From: an uncultured Collinsella sp.
GTDB taxonomy: Bacteria > Actinomycetota > Coriobacteriia > Coriobacteriales > Coriobacteriaceae
Reading direction: 5' to 3'
DNA: 64,000 nt
Assembly: GCA_959599915.1 (NCBI GenBank)
Contig: CAUGJE010000002.1
Location: 62,001-126,000 of the forward strand
Position numbers and translations under genes: made by a program. Under the pieces are notes generated by a model, which was not told the origin of the DNA, ran no database searches, and worked only from the letters and a program-made list of their open reading frames with translations. This document shows, piece after piece, positions 54,389 through 63,428 of the stretch. Numbering within the stretch: position 1 is the first letter of the stretch; every line of letters begins with the position of its first letter.

Positions 54389-54708
54389 GCAAGAGTGTAG
54401 CACACCGTTGCCGCAGGCAATGGCACAACACAAGCGTTCGACACGATAAACCAAGAACCACGCTATGCAGTACAATAGACTTGTCGATGGGCAACGTCGT
54501 CAGTCGAGACGCGACCGCGCTCCGCACCCCTCCGTCTACTCGGTGCGTTCCCGCCTCCTCCCCGAGGCGGGATGTCGGCATATTTTATGCACCGATAACC
54601 AAATAGCAAACAGATAGCCCGGCATCATCGTGCACCACAGCTGCAAATGCAAAAAGGGACCCGTCCATTGCGGACGGATCCCTTAAAACAAGAGATCGTC
54701 AAACCGAT
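54389..54708. other. Gap between rnpB promoter and rpsA
   Basis: It holds the rnpB -10 (TACACT, minus), a plus-strand TACAAT near 54472 with a weak -35, and an 8-bp hairpin CCCGCCTC/GAGGCGGG near 54550. A small RNA on the plus strand is conceivable, but nothing recognised. The rpsA terminator is at the right end. Confidence 0.35.
54654..54684 (-). terminator. rpsA intrinsic terminator
   Basis: AAGGGATCCGTCC pairs with GGACGGGTCCCTT (one mismatch) around five bases and TTTGC follows on the minus strand, about 25 bases after the stop. Confidence 0.85.
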
Positions 54709-55875
54709 TTACTCGGCGTCGGTCTCCTCGTCCTTCTTCTCGGAAGGCAGCGGGGTGACCTCAATCTCGACGCCCAGAGTCTCAGCAGCGGACTTCATGG
54801 ACAGGGAGATACGACGACGGTCGAGGTCGATCTCCATGACCTTGACCTGAACCTTGTCGCCCACGTGGGTGACCTGAGAAGGCTGATCGACGTGCTTGTT
54901 GGCCATCTCGGAGATGTGCACCAGACCCTCGATGCCCTCGCCCAGGTCGACGAAAGCGCCGAACGGGACAAGCTTGGTCACCGTGCCCTCGACGATAGCG
55001 CCGACGGGGTACTTCTTGACCAGTGCGCGCCACGGATCCTCGGTGGTCTGCTTGAGACCCAGGGAGATACGCTCGCGGTTGAGATTGACGTCGAGAACCT
55101 CGACCTCGACCTCCTGGCCGACCTTGACAACCTCGGAAGGATGGTTGACGTGGTTCCAGGAGAGCTCGGAGATGTGGATGAGGCCGTCGATGCCGCCGAG
55201 GTCGACGAAGGCGCCGAAGTCGACGATGGAGGAAACGGTGCCCTGGAGACGCATGCCAGACTTGAGCTTGGACAGGATCTCGGAGCGCTCGGCCTTACGG
55301 GACTCCTCGAGCACGACGCGACGGGAGAGGACGACGTTGTTGCGGTTGCGGTCCATCTCGATGACGCGGGCCTCGATGCGGGTGCCCATGTAGGAGGTGA
55401 GGTCCTTGACGCGACGGAGGTCGACGAGGGAAGCGGGCAGGAAGCCACGCAGGCCGATGTCGAGGATCAGGCCGCCCTTGACAACCTCGATAACCTCGCC
55501 CTCGACGTTCTCGCCGGAGTTGAACTTCTCCTCGATGCGGTTCCAAGCACGCTCGTACTCGGCACGCTTCTTGGACAGGACCAGACGACCGTCCTTGTCC
55601 TCCTTCTGGAGAACGAGGGCCTCGATGGGATCACCGAGTGCAACGATGTCTGCAGGGTTAGCGTCCTTGCGGATGGACAGCTCGCGGACCGGGATAACGC
55701 CCTCGGACTTAAATCCGATGTCAACGAGCACCTCGTCATGCTCGATCTTAACGACAGTGCCGTTAACGAGATCGCCCTCATCAAAGTCGGTAATCGTACC
55801 GTCGATGAGGTTGTTCATCTCCTCCTCGTTGACATCGTCAAGAGAGAAAATGGACGAGTTCTGAATCTCACTCAA
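54709..55875 (-). CDS. rpsA: 30S ribosomal protein S1
   Basis: 388 residues with four S1 repeats at about 34-103, 121-186, 207-275 and 292-361; the E. coli protein has six, so this is the short Gram-positive/actinobacterial form. It helps mRNA bind the 30S subunit. The start is TTG (55875), read as MSEIQNSSIF, after GGGGTCC and a weak site. Its C-terminal tail is acidic. The leader is long (316 bases to the next gene). Confidence 0.94.
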   Translation of the reverse strand: MSEIQNSSIFSLDDVNEEEMNNLIDGTITDFDEGDLVNGTVVKIEHDEVLVDIGFKSEGVIPVRELSIRKDANPADIVALGDPIEALVLQKEDKDGRLVLSKKRAEYERAWNRIEEKFNSGENVEGEVIEVVKGGLILDIGLRGFLPASLVDLRRVKDLTSYMGTRIEARVIEMDRNRNNVVLSRRVVLEESRKAERSEILSKLKSGMRLQGTVSSIVDFGAFVDLGGIDGLIHISELSWNHVNHPSEVVKVGQEVEVEVLDVNLNRERISLGLKQTTEDPWRALVKKYPVGAIVEGTVTKLVPFGAFVDLGEGIEGLVHISEMANKHVDQPSQVTHVGDKVQVKVMEIDLDRRRISLSMKSAAETLGVEIEVTPLPSEKKDEETDAE

Positions 55876-56191
55876 AGGTGGACCCCTTTCGAACTACGGG
55901 GCCCCGATTGCTAGGACCTACAGAAGGGTGCGACAAGCACACAACGTTTAGGAACACTCGGGAGCCGACAGATACTGATGTGACGCTTATGCAATCACGT
56001 TCGTATAGGTTACGGGGAAATGGGTTCGATTTCAAGCGTGAACTGCCATTTTTTACTCGTGTGGAGACTTTTTCGTAATCTTATGGACAGCTGTCTCCAC
56101 AACTTGACGATAAGCAGTTTGCCCATACGCCTTTAGGGTAAAGTATCCCAGACATACGATTCTGGAACGATTTTTCGAGAAAGGTGCCCGC
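55876..56191. promoter_or_regulatory. Divergent leader between rpsA and the HAD gene
   Basis: On the minus strand TTGAAA (56035-56030), a 17-base spacer and TAACCT (56012-56007) form a plausible rpsA promoter, which would give a 5' leader of about 125 bases. S1 often autoregulates through its leader, but no defined structure is claimed. No ORF is seen here. Confidence 0.45.
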
Positions 56192-56950
56192 GTGCTCAAA
56201 GCAGTCGTTTTCGATATGGACGAGACGCTTCTTAGCATCAACCTCAACGCATTCATCCTTCGCTATTTTAAGGATGTCTCGTCGATGCTCGCGGATATCG
56301 GGCGACGCAGCCGCGGTGGCACGATGGCACGCCTGGGCACGATTCTGGTCGATCTCAACGCCAATCGCCGCAGCGGCACGGATAACCGCACCAATCTTGA
56401 GTTCTACCAAGAAGAGGTTGAGCGCCGGTGCGGCATTTGCCTCTCGGACCCACTCATCTACGAGGCGTTTACCTACTACGATCGCGAAGTCCTGCCGCAC
56501 AAGAACGATGACATGATCAATGCGAAAGCCATGCCGGGTGCGCACGCCGCGCTTCAGGCCGTACAGGACGCAGGGCTGCGCTGCGCGCTCTTCACCAACC
56601 CCAGCTTTCCTCAAGGCGCCATCGAGTGCCGCATGGGCTGGGGCGAGCTGACAGACGCGCCCTTCGAGCTCGTGACGCACATGGGCAACACCACGCGCTG
56701 CAAGCCAGATGCCACATACTATCTAGAGCAACTGCAGGTCATGGGGCTCGAGCCGCATGAGGTTCTCATGGTGGGCAACGACCCCAAGCGCGACTTCCCC
56801 AGCCCCGCCTGCGGTATCCAAACCGCCTATGTGGGGCAAGGCAAACCAAGCCGAGCCACCTGGCGCGGCACCATGGAAGACTTCGCCCGCGATTTCAACG
56901 CCGTAGTAGAAGCCTTCTACGAACACCAAATAGCCGACGAACTGTCCTAA
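56192..56950 (+). CDS. HAD-superfamily hydrolase
   Basis: 252 residues. Motif I is VVFDMDETLL (nucleophile Asp), motif II ALFTNPS (Thr), motif III Lys near RCKPDATYY and motif IV VGNDPKRD. It is a phosphatase or phosphotransferase of unknown substrate. The GTG at 56192 follows GAAAGG. The insertion between motifs I and II (~90 residues) is of cap-C1 size. It overlaps the 3' end of the convergent cyuA gene by four bases. Confidence 0.88.
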   Translation: MLKAVVFDMDETLLSINLNAFILRYFKDVSSMLADIGRRSRGGTMARLGTILVDLNANRRSGTDNRTNLEFYQEEVERRCGICLSDPLIYEAFTYYDREVLPHKNDDMINAKAMPGAHAALQAVQDAGLRCALFTNPSFPQGAIECRMGWGELTDAPFELVTHMGNTTRCKPDATYYLEQLQVMGLEPHEVLMVGNDPKRDFPSPACGIQTAYVGQGKPSRATWRGTMEDFARDFNAVVEAFYEHQIADELS

Positions 56951-58266
56951 CAAACTTGGGTTTTGCCGATCATGATGTTGAGGATCTCGACGTCGGTATC
57001 CTTCATGCCCACGCGGCCCACGTAGCCCATGCTGGCGATTGTCTGCTCAACGGTATCCTGGATCAGGCCCTCACCGGCGCGGAAGCCGCGGCCCTGCATA
57101 GCCATATCGTGACCCAGAATCGCAGCGTCCACGGCTGCCGAAATCTTAGCCGCGCAGCTCGCCTTGGCGCCATCGCACACGATGCCACCCACGTTGCCAA
57201 GCGTGTTTGAGACCGTCGCGCCAATCTGCTCGCGCGTGCCGCCGCACAGCCAGGTAATGGCAGCACCGGCGCCGCACGCCGCGCAAATTGCACCGCAAAA
57301 CGCCGAGAGCGCACCAATATAGCTCTTGATATGCACGGCGATCAGATCGGACAGTATCACGGCGCGAACCAGGCGCTCATGGTCGCAGCGTAGGTACTCG
57401 GCATACTCCATAACGGGCAGCGCGCAGGTAATGCCCTGGTTGCCCGAGCCGCACACGATGGCGACCGGCAGCGCACAGCCGTTCATGCGGGCGTCGGACC
57501 CGGCAGCTGCGCGGGCACGAGCACGGCAGGCGACGTCGTCGGCGCGAGCGCCCAGCAACGTGCGACCCACCTCGGCGCCCCAAGCATGCGCCAGGCCCTC
57601 GGCACTGATCGCGCCGTTCAGCTCAATCTGACGTTCAACGGCAGCGCGGGCGCCCTCGATGTCGCCGCCCTCGATAAAGTCGATGATGGCCTCAATCGAC
57701 ATGGGCGTGTCGGCGCTATCCGCCGCACGCTCGGCCACGACGCGCTCGGCGCAAGCAGCACACTCCCCCGCCGACTTGCCGCATACCGGAATACCGTCGA
57801 GCGTATGGCACGTGACGTTGGTGTGGTGGTCGGTAATCTCGACGACCGCGGTATGGCCCCCGGCCGTGGCAGTCACCTTGATGTAGAGGTTGGGCACACC
57901 CTCGACAAGCGACACATCGCAGTAACCGGCATCGGCGAGGAGCTCGGACACGCGAGCACGGTCTTCGTCGTTAACGCTCTCGAGCACCTCGAGCGCGCTC
58001 TTGGCGTCACCGCCCACGGCGCCCAGCACGGCCGCGGCCTCAATACCATGCATGCCGCCCGAGTTGGGCACGGTCACGCTCTTAACGTTCTTGATAATGT
58101 TGCCCGAACAGGCAACGTCCATATGCTCGGGCTCGCAGCCAAGCGTCTGACTCGCGAGTGCCGCCGCATAAGCAACGGCAATAGGCTCAGTGCAGCCAAG
58201 TGCGCAGACAAGCTCGCGGTTCAAAACGTCACAGAATGCAGCATCGCGAATGGAATCGGTGGGCAT
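56947..58266 (-). CDS. cyuA: L-cysteine desulfidase (CyuA/UPF0597 family)
   Basis: 439 residues. ALGCTEPIAVAYAAALA contains the conserved cysteine of the family; GNIIKNVKSVTVPN, GGHTAVVEITDHHTN, GSGNQGITCALPV and GNVGGIVCDGAKASCA supply the remaining cysteines of the Fe-S site. It cleaves cysteine to sulfide, ammonia and pyruvate. Related serine dehydratase-like folds are an alternative. AGGAGG precedes the ATG. Sulfide could feed metY. Confidence 0.85.
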   Translation of the reverse strand: MPTDSIRDAAFCDVLNRELVCALGCTEPIAVAYAAALASQTLGCEPEHMDVACSGNIIKNVKSVTVPNSGGMHGIEAAAVLGAVGGDAKSALEVLESVNDEDRARVSELLADAGYCDVSLVEGVPNLYIKVTATAGGHTAVVEITDHHTNVTCHTLDGIPVCGKSAGECAACAERVVAERAADSADTPMSIEAIIDFIEGGDIEGARAAVERQIELNGAISAEGLAHAWGAEVGRTLLGARADDVACRARARAAAGSDARMNGCALPVAIVCGSGNQGITCALPVMEYAEYLRCDHERLVRAVILSDLIAVHIKSYIGALSAFCGAICAACGAGAAITWLCGGTREQIGATVSNTLGNVGGIVCDGAKASCAAKISAAVDAAILGHDMAMQGRGFRAGEGLIQDTVEQTIASMGYVGRVGMKDTDVEILNIMIGKTQVC

Positions 58267-58535
58267 TAGTGCCTCCTGTATACACAACAACTTATTTCTT
58301 ATACATAGCCAACTTCTTTATTTGATACCAAGGTCCCAAAAACCGCAACCCAGGTTCCGGCAGACGGTTACGAGCGTCTAACTGACGGCAGATTTCGTGA
58401 TGAACTGGTGTACTTACTTGATAAAGCGTTTGACCAAAAAACGCTCGATCGTTTACGCAAAAGACGCGCTATCATGCAGTCGAACGCGGTAAAACCTTTA
58501 GCAATTCCGCCGCACGGACCAGAGAGGAACCACTC

Positions 58536-59003
58536 ATGAAGATTGGTATCGGCAACGACCATGCCGCCGTCGAGCTCAAGAACATCATTTCCGAGCACCT
58601 GAAGGAGCGCGGCTGCGAGGTCGTGAACTTTGGCACCGACACCTCCGAGAGCTTCGACTACCCCATCGCCGGTTACAAGGTGGGCAAGGCAGTTGCCAAC
58701 GGCGACGTCGACCTGGGTATCCTGATCTGTGGTACCGGCGTCGGCATCAGCCTGGCTGCCAACAAGGTCGAGGGCGTACGCGCCGTCGTGTGCTCCGAGC
58801 CCTTCAGCGCCAAGCTCTCCCGTATGCACAACAACACCAACGTGCTGGCCTTTGGCGCCCGCGTCGTGGGCTCCGAGCTCGCCAAGATGATTGTCGACGA
58901 GTGGCTCGACGCCGAGTTTGAGGGCGGCCGCCACGAGCGTCGCGTCAATCTCCTCAACGAGATCGACCAAACGCGCGGCCTCAAGGTCGTCGACGAGGCT
59001 TAA
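58536..59003 (+). CDS. rpiB: Ribose 5-phosphate isomerase B
   Basis: 155 residues. GNDHAAVELK (His for substrate), LGILICGTGVGISLAANKV with the catalytic Cys, and HERRVNLLNEI are typical. It interconverts ribose-5-P and ribulose-5-P. The galactose-6-P isomerase subfamily LacAB is excluded by the single gene and these motifs. A terminator follows. Confidence 0.94.
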   Translation: MKIGIGNDHAAVELKNIISEHLKERGCEVVNFGTDTSESFDYPIAGYKVGKAVANGDVDLGILICGTGVGISLAANKVEGVRAVVCSEPFSAKLSRMHNNTNVLAFGARVVGSELAKMIVDEWLDAEFEGGRHERRVNLLNEIDQTRGLKVVDEA

Positions 59004-59030
59004 AGACCTACAAAGCCATACGCTATCGCC

Positions 59031-59065
59031 AGCCCCCGCCCGAAAGAAACATCCGGACGGGGGCT
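59031..59065 (+). terminator. rpiB intrinsic terminator
   Basis: AGCCCCCGCCCG and CGGACGGGGGCT (one mismatch) with an 11-base loop, followed by CTTTAG. The T-run is short but the stem is strong. Confidence 0.75.
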
Positions 59066-59112
59066 CTTTAGTAAATTTTTAAGCGGTTACCAAAAATCTA
59101 CTGGAATAAAAA

Positions 59113-59142
59113 GGGCGCCGCGGATAGAGTTCCGCGGCGCCC
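59113..59142 (-). terminator. ndk intrinsic terminator
   Basis: GGGCGCCGCGGA and TCCGCGGCGCCC with a six-base loop, followed on the minus strand by TTTTTATT. Confidence 0.9.
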
Positions 59143-59180
59143 AAGCCACACGCTAACAGCTTTAAGGAGTCAAAGCTGGT

Positions 59181-59585
59181 TTAGCCAAAGAAACGCTTGA
59201 TCTCGATCTCGGCGTTCTCCAGGCAGTCGGAGCCGTGGATCACGTTGGCGTTGACATCGACAGCGAAGTCGCCGCGGATGGTGCCGGGGGCAGCATCAAG
59301 CGGGTTGGTAGCGCCCATAAGGGTGCGCATCTTGGAGACAGCGGAAAGACCGGAAACGACCATCTTGACGACCGGACCGCTCGTCATAAAGTCGCAGAGA
59401 CCGCCAAAGAAAGGCTTGTCGGCCAGATGAGCGTAGTGCTCCTCGACGGTGGCGCGCTCAAGCGTGGTCATCTCCATGCGCTCAATGACAAGGCCGCTGC
59501 GCTCAATGCGAGCAACGATCTCGCCGATCTTGCGATCGCGCACGGCGTCGGGCTTAATCATGATGAAGGTCTTCTCGATAGCCAT
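59181..59585 (-). CDS. ndk: Nucleoside diphosphate kinase
   Basis: 134 residues. FIMIKPDAV near the start and the phosphohistidine in NVIHGSDCLENA are diagnostic. It balances NTP pools. ATG 59585 follows AAAGG; the longer frame has no site. Confidence 0.95.
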   Translation of the reverse strand: MAIEKTFIMIKPDAVRDRKIGEIVARIERSGLVIERMEMTTLERATVEEHYAHLADKPFFGGLCDFMTSGPVVKMVVSGLSAVSKMRTLMGATNPLDAAPGTIRGDFAVDVNANVIHGSDCLENAEIEIKRFFG

Positions 59586-59969
59586 AAGGTAGCCTTTCAG
59601 ATAGGTTCGCGCGTGCCCAAGTCCCATTCCGGCACCCGCTTGGACTGCATCGTAACAGAGTTTTAGCTGCAGTAAAACAAAAAGCTGTAATTTGAAACGC
59701 TACAATTTATTAAAGCGTTCCATATGTGTCACTTCTGTTTCGAAGCCCGATTAGAGTACCATCCTACCGCGCATCAACCGCATCAAACCGAGCGGACGGT
59801 CGGTTGCCGTCTGTGAACGCGCGCCCTTCACAACCTGCCCAAAGGTCCTCCAGAAGTTCTCAACAAGCCCCTCTCCCATAGCAATAAAATACGGGCGCCC
59901 GCACCAGCAGACGTCCGTAAAGCAAAACCGATTTATCAATACATGGCCAAAACGGCTTCAGCCAAACCC
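59586..59969. other. 384-bp gap between argH and ndk
   Basis: The AT-rich part near 59660-59730 has an AACGCT/AGCGTT inverted pair (59696-59719). A 62-codon frame at 59751-59939 (minus) has no clear ribosome site and no recognisable homologue. No gene is claimed. Confidence 0.4.
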
Positions 59970-61400
59970 TTACTTTGCCCCGTGGCCCATCTCGACGACC
60001 TTGGTCAACGAGCCAAACACACCCTCATCGGCCGCAAGCTGCGCCTCGGCACGTTGCAGCTGTACGGCAACGGCGGCAGGGGCGGTGCCGCCCTCGGTCG
60101 TGCGCGCAGCGACAATCGACGGGATGTCGAGCGCCTCGGTAATATCGCGCTCAAAGAGCGGGCTTGCCTCCTGGAAGACCTCGAACGGTAGGTCCTCGAG
60201 GTTGCAGCCGCGCTTCTCGCACATCAGGACCAGATGCCCCACCACGGCGTGCGCCTCGCGGAACGGCAAGCCGCGCTTAGCCAGGTAGTCGGCAACGTCG
60301 GTGGCGGCAAGGTGACCCACGCCGCACTCGCGCGCCATGGCGCCCTCGTTGACAGTCCAGGTCGATATCATTCCGGCCATAACGGACAGGCACTGCATGA
60401 GCGTATGAGCGGTATCGAGCGCGCCCTCCTTGTCCTCCTGCAGGTCCTTGTTATAGGCAAGCGGCAGGCCCTTCATGGTCACGAGCAGCTGAACCAGGTT
60501 ACCATAGACTCGACCGCTCTTGCCGCGGATGAGCTCGGCAAAATCGGGATTCTTCTTCTGCGGCATGATGGACGAACCGGTGGAGTACGAGTCGGAAAGC
60601 GTGATAAAGCCAAATTCGGAGCTCGACCACAGCACGATCTCCTCGGAAAGACGCGACAGGTGCATGGCCATGACGGAGCCGGCGTAATGCAGATCGAGCA
60701 GGAAATCGCGGTCGGAAACCGCATCGAGCGAGTTGGGAATCACGCCCGCAAAGCCAAGCTCGGCAGCCGTCATCTGACGATCGAGCGGATAGCTCGTACC
60801 GGCAAGCGCGGCAGCACCCAGCGGGCAGTTGTCGGCGGCATCAAAGGCGGCCTTCAGGCGCGTAAAGTCACGCGCGAACATCCAGGAATACGCCAGCAGA
60901 TGATGCGACAGCAGCACGGGCTGAGCGTGCTGCATGTGCGTGTAGCCCGGCAGAATCACCTTGTCGTACTTCTTGGCCGCATCCACCAGCACATGGCGCA
61001 GCACAAGATTGGCCTCCATGAGCTCCTTGGCCAGCGCCTTGACGCCCAGGCGTGTGTCGGTCGCCACCTGGTCGTTGCGCGAACGCCCGGTATGCAAGCG
61101 CTTACCGGCCTCGCCGATGCGACGCGTCAGCTCGCTCTCGATGGACATATGAATGTCTTCGTCGTTGATGTCGAAGGTGAAGTTGCCGGCATCGATATCC
61201 TGTTCGATTCCGGTCAGGCCCTTGGCAATCGCCTGCTCGTCCTCGGCACTGATGATGCCCTGGGCCGCCAGCATTTTGGCATGCGCCTTAGAGCCGGCGA
61301 TATCCTGCTTATAGAGATGTTTGTCGACCGGCAGCGACGCGCCAAACTCCTGCGTGACCTCGGCCACGCCCGCCTCAAAACGACCGCCCCAAAGAGCCAT
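59970..61400 (-). CDS. argH: Argininosuccinate lyase
   Basis: 476 residues, fumarase/aspartase superfamily. GSSIMPQKKNPD is the signature with the catalytic Ser; HMQHAQPVLLSHHLLAY is the second conserved block. It releases arginine and fumarate. ATG 61400 after GGGGAC gives MALWGGRFEAG; the frame before it is not used. It lies downstream of argG, with a small ORF and a terminator between. Confidence 0.95.
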   Translation of the reverse strand: MALWGGRFEAGVAEVTQEFGASLPVDKHLYKQDIAGSKAHAKMLAAQGIISAEDEQAIAKGLTGIEQDIDAGNFTFDINDEDIHMSIESELTRRIGEAGKRLHTGRSRNDQVATDTRLGVKALAKELMEANLVLRHVLVDAAKKYDKVILPGYTHMQHAQPVLLSHHLLAYSWMFARDFTRLKAAFDAADNCPLGAAALAGTSYPLDRQMTAAELGFAGVIPNSLDAVSDRDFLLDLHYAGSVMAMHLSRLSEEIVLWSSSEFGFITLSDSYSTGSSIMPQKKNPDFAELIRGKSGRVYGNLVQLLVTMKGLPLAYNKDLQEDKEGALDTAHTLMQCLSVMAGMISTWTVNEGAMARECGVGHLAATDVADYLAKRGLPFREAHAVVGHLVLMCEKRGCNLEDLPFEVFQEASPLFERDITEALDIPSIVAARTTEGGTAPAAVAVQLQRAEAQLAADEGVFGSLTKVVEMGHGAK

Positions 61401-61518
61401 GGAACCGTCCCCTTTCTCCAAATACCAAAACAAGCGCCCAAAGAAATGCGCCATATCGCTAAAGCGATTTTTCAACCGCTAGTTTTACACATTCCCCACC
61501 GTGTGCGGATCCATGTAG

Positions 61519-61689
61519 CTAATTTGCAAAGAAGTGACGCGCCATGCACTTGGCGCCCAACGTCTCCCTCCGGATATTGCCCTGCGAACCATCGATCCAG
61601 GCCTTCAGGCTCATAGGGACGTCCTCGACCCTTGCAGCATCAAACTCGGGCGCGAGGGCAAGTAAAGCATGCGCGATAGCATTGAACAT
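61519..61689 (-). CDS. Small protein of 56 residues between argG and argH
   Basis: ATG at 61689 follows GAGGAG at about nine bases. The peptide begins MFNAIAHALLALAPEF and ends ARHFFAN with TAG at 61521-61519. Composition is protein-like (Met, Trp, charged mix), but no family is recognised. It lies after the argG terminator and before argH on the same strand. Confidence 0.5.
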   Translation of the reverse strand: MFNAIAHALLALAPEFDAARVEDVPMSLKAWIDGSQGNIRRETLGAKCMARHFFAN

Positions 61690-61740
61690 AATGGATACTC
61701 CTCATATATATAGGCGCAGAGCCGCCAAATTGATAGAAAG

Positions 61741-61768
61741 AGCCCCACCGGACAACCCCGGCGGGGCT
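61741..61768 (-). terminator. argG intrinsic terminator
   Basis: AGCCCCGCCGG and CCGGTGGGGCT (minus; one G-U pair) around six bases, followed by CTTTC. It lies about 155 bases after the argG stop. Confidence 0.75.
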
Positions 61769-61922
61769 CGGACTCAGCCGCAGTCGCGGCATCATATATG
61801 CGGGCGGAACGTAGGGGCCACCGATGTTAAGAAGTGTCAGCAAGCATAACGAAAGGTAGGGACCCCGTGCGCCCGTTATGTATCACGCGGATGGGCCGCG
61901 CGGATACCAAGAAAAGGAAGCC

Positions 61923-63149
61923 TTAAGCCTGGGCGGCAGCAGAGCTGGGACCCTGGACCTTAGCCCACGTCTTGAGCGACAGCGTATCGATCTCGATAAA
62001 GCCGGCGCTGGCCTTCTCGTCAAACGTGGTGTCACGGTCGTAGGTGGCCAGGCCATAGTCGTAAAGGCTGAAGGGGCTCTTGCGGCCGACAACATGGCAG
62101 TTGCCCTTAAAGAACTTCAGACGGACGGTGCCGGTCACGAACTTCTGGGTGTCGGCCATAAAGGCATCGAGCGCGTTTTTGAGCGGACTATACCACTGGC
62201 CGTTGTACACGGCGGTGGCCCAATCCTGCTCGAGCTTAATCTTGGTCTTGAGCAGGTCGCCCTCGACGCAGATATCCTCGAGTGCCTTGTGGGCGGTGAT
62301 GAGCGTCAGGGCGCCGGGAACCTCATAGCACTCGCGGCTCTTGAGGCCCACCAGACGGTCCTCAACCAGGTCGAGACGGCCAAAGCCGTTGTCACCCGAA
62401 ATCTTGTTGAGGGCGATGACGATCTCGGAGAGCTTCATCTTCTTGCCGTCGACGGCGACGGGCTTGCCCGCCTCAAACTCAATCTCGGTATACGTCGGGG
62501 TGTCGGGCGTGTCCTCGGGATTCTTGGTCATAACCCAGGCGTCGTCGAGCGGCTCGTTCCAGGGATCCTCCAGATGGCCGCACTCAATGGCACGACCCCA
62601 CAGGTTGTCGTCGATGGAATAGGGGTTGTCGTTGGCACCCTCGGGAACCGGCACGTTGTGGGCGTGAGCATAGGCGACCTCGTCGGGACGGCACTTCAGA
62701 TCCCACTCGCGAACCGGGGCGATAACCTTAAGCTCGGGGTCGAGGGCTTTGACGGCAGCCTCAAAACGAACCTGGTCGTTACCCTTGCCGGTGCAGCCGT
62801 GGGCGACGTAGGTCGCGCCAAACTCGTGAGCGACCTCGACAAGCTTCTTGGCGAGCAGCGGGCGAGACAGGGCGGAGAGTAGCGGATACTTGTTCTCGTA
62901 CATGGAGTTTGCAGCGATGGCTTTGGTCAGGAACTCATCGGAGAACTCGTCGCGCAGGTCGAGCACCTGGCAATCGAGAACGCCCAGGTCGAGCGCCTTC
63001 TGCTTCTTGGCATCCAGTCCGGTCTCTTCCTGGCCCACGTTGCCGCAGACACAAACGACATCGAGATTCTTCTCGTCCTGGAGCCACTTGACACATACGG
63101 ATGTATCAAGACCACCGGAATATGCGAGAACGACTTTTTCCTTGCTCAT
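61923..63149 (-). CDS. argG: Argininosuccinate synthase
   Basis: 408 residues. AYSGGLDTSV is the ATP-pyrophosphatase loop, and VAHGCTGKGNDQVRFE the second. It joins citrulline and aspartate. ATG 63149 gives the standard start MSKEKVVLAYSGG. An unusual leader with an Arg-rich peptide and terminator lies upstream (63244-63428). Confidence 0.96.
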   Translation of the reverse strand: MSKEKVVLAYSGGLDTSVCVKWLQDEKNLDVVCVCGNVGQEETGLDAKKQKALDLGVLDCQVLDLRDEFSDEFLTKAIAANSMYENKYPLLSALSRPLLAKKLVEVAHEFGATYVAHGCTGKGNDQVRFEAAVKALDPELKVIAPVREWDLKCRPDEVAYAHAHNVPVPEGANDNPYSIDDNLWGRAIECGHLEDPWNEPLDDAWVMTKNPEDTPDTPTYTEIEFEAGKPVAVDGKKMKLSEIVIALNKISGDNGFGRLDLVEDRLVGLKSRECYEVPGALTLITAHKALEDICVEGDLLKTKIKLEQDWATAVYNGQWYSPLKNALDAFMADTQKFVTGTVRLKFFKGNCHVVGRKSPFSLYDYGLATYDRDTTFDEKASAGFIEIDTLSLKTWAKVQGPSSAAAQA

Positions 63150-63243
63150 GGCTGTTTCCTTTCGCCCTTGGTAGCTAGTTAGAACATCGGTCAGTTGCAA
63201 GTCATTTCGAGGTCAAAAACCGTGCAATATCAGGTTAAATAGC

Positions 63244-63289
63244 AAAAAGCAGCACAACATGCCCTAGAAACATGCGTCTATGTCGTGCT
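63244..63289 (-). terminator. Attenuator terminator in the argG leader
   Basis: On the minus strand AGCACGACAT pairs with ATGTTGTGCT (one G-U), with 19 bases between, and GCTTTTTGC follows. It lies about 95 bases before the argG ATG and would stop transcription unless an alternative pairing forms. Confidence 0.65.
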
Positions 63290-63312
63290 AAAACCCAACG
63301 ACCTCAAAATGA

Positions 63313-63346
63313 CTCTGTTGGGGCATTTCACCCCATACGAACAGAG
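63313..63346 (-). promoter_or_regulatory. Proximal hairpin of the argG leader
   Basis: CTCTGTT pairs with AACAGAG, and GGGG with CCCC inside it, leaving a five-base bulge. The minus-strand 3' end of this stem overlaps the start of GTCATTTTGAGGTC (63313-63300), which can pair with GACCTCGAAATGAC (63214-63201) beyond the terminator. The stems are thus mutually exclusive in part. Confidence 0.5.
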
Positions 63347-63353
63347 ACGATTG

Positions 63354-63428
63354 TTATCGTCGTCGGGAAATTGCGCGCTGGCGTCGGATGGCATTGTCTG
63401 CAGTAGTGATGATCTTTACGAACTGCAT
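63354..63428 (-). CDS. argG leader peptide, Arg-rich (24 residues)
   Basis: ATG 63428 has AAAGGAGAGG eight bases upstream. The peptide starts MQFVKIITTADNAI and ends RRQRAISRRR before TAA. Six of its last ten residues are Arg, three of them just before the stop, four coded by the rare CGA. This is the arrangement of an amino-acid attenuation leader: ribosomes stall on Arg codons when Arg-tRNA is scarce and change the downstream pairing. Its position ahead of argG fits arginine control. Homology is not expected for such peptides. Confidence 0.65.
   Translation of the reverse strand: MQFVKIITTADNAIRRQRAISRRR

Noticed and set aside
59751..59939. 62-codon frame between argH and ndk
   Set aside because: No good ribosome site and no recognisable family; kept only as a note on the gap.
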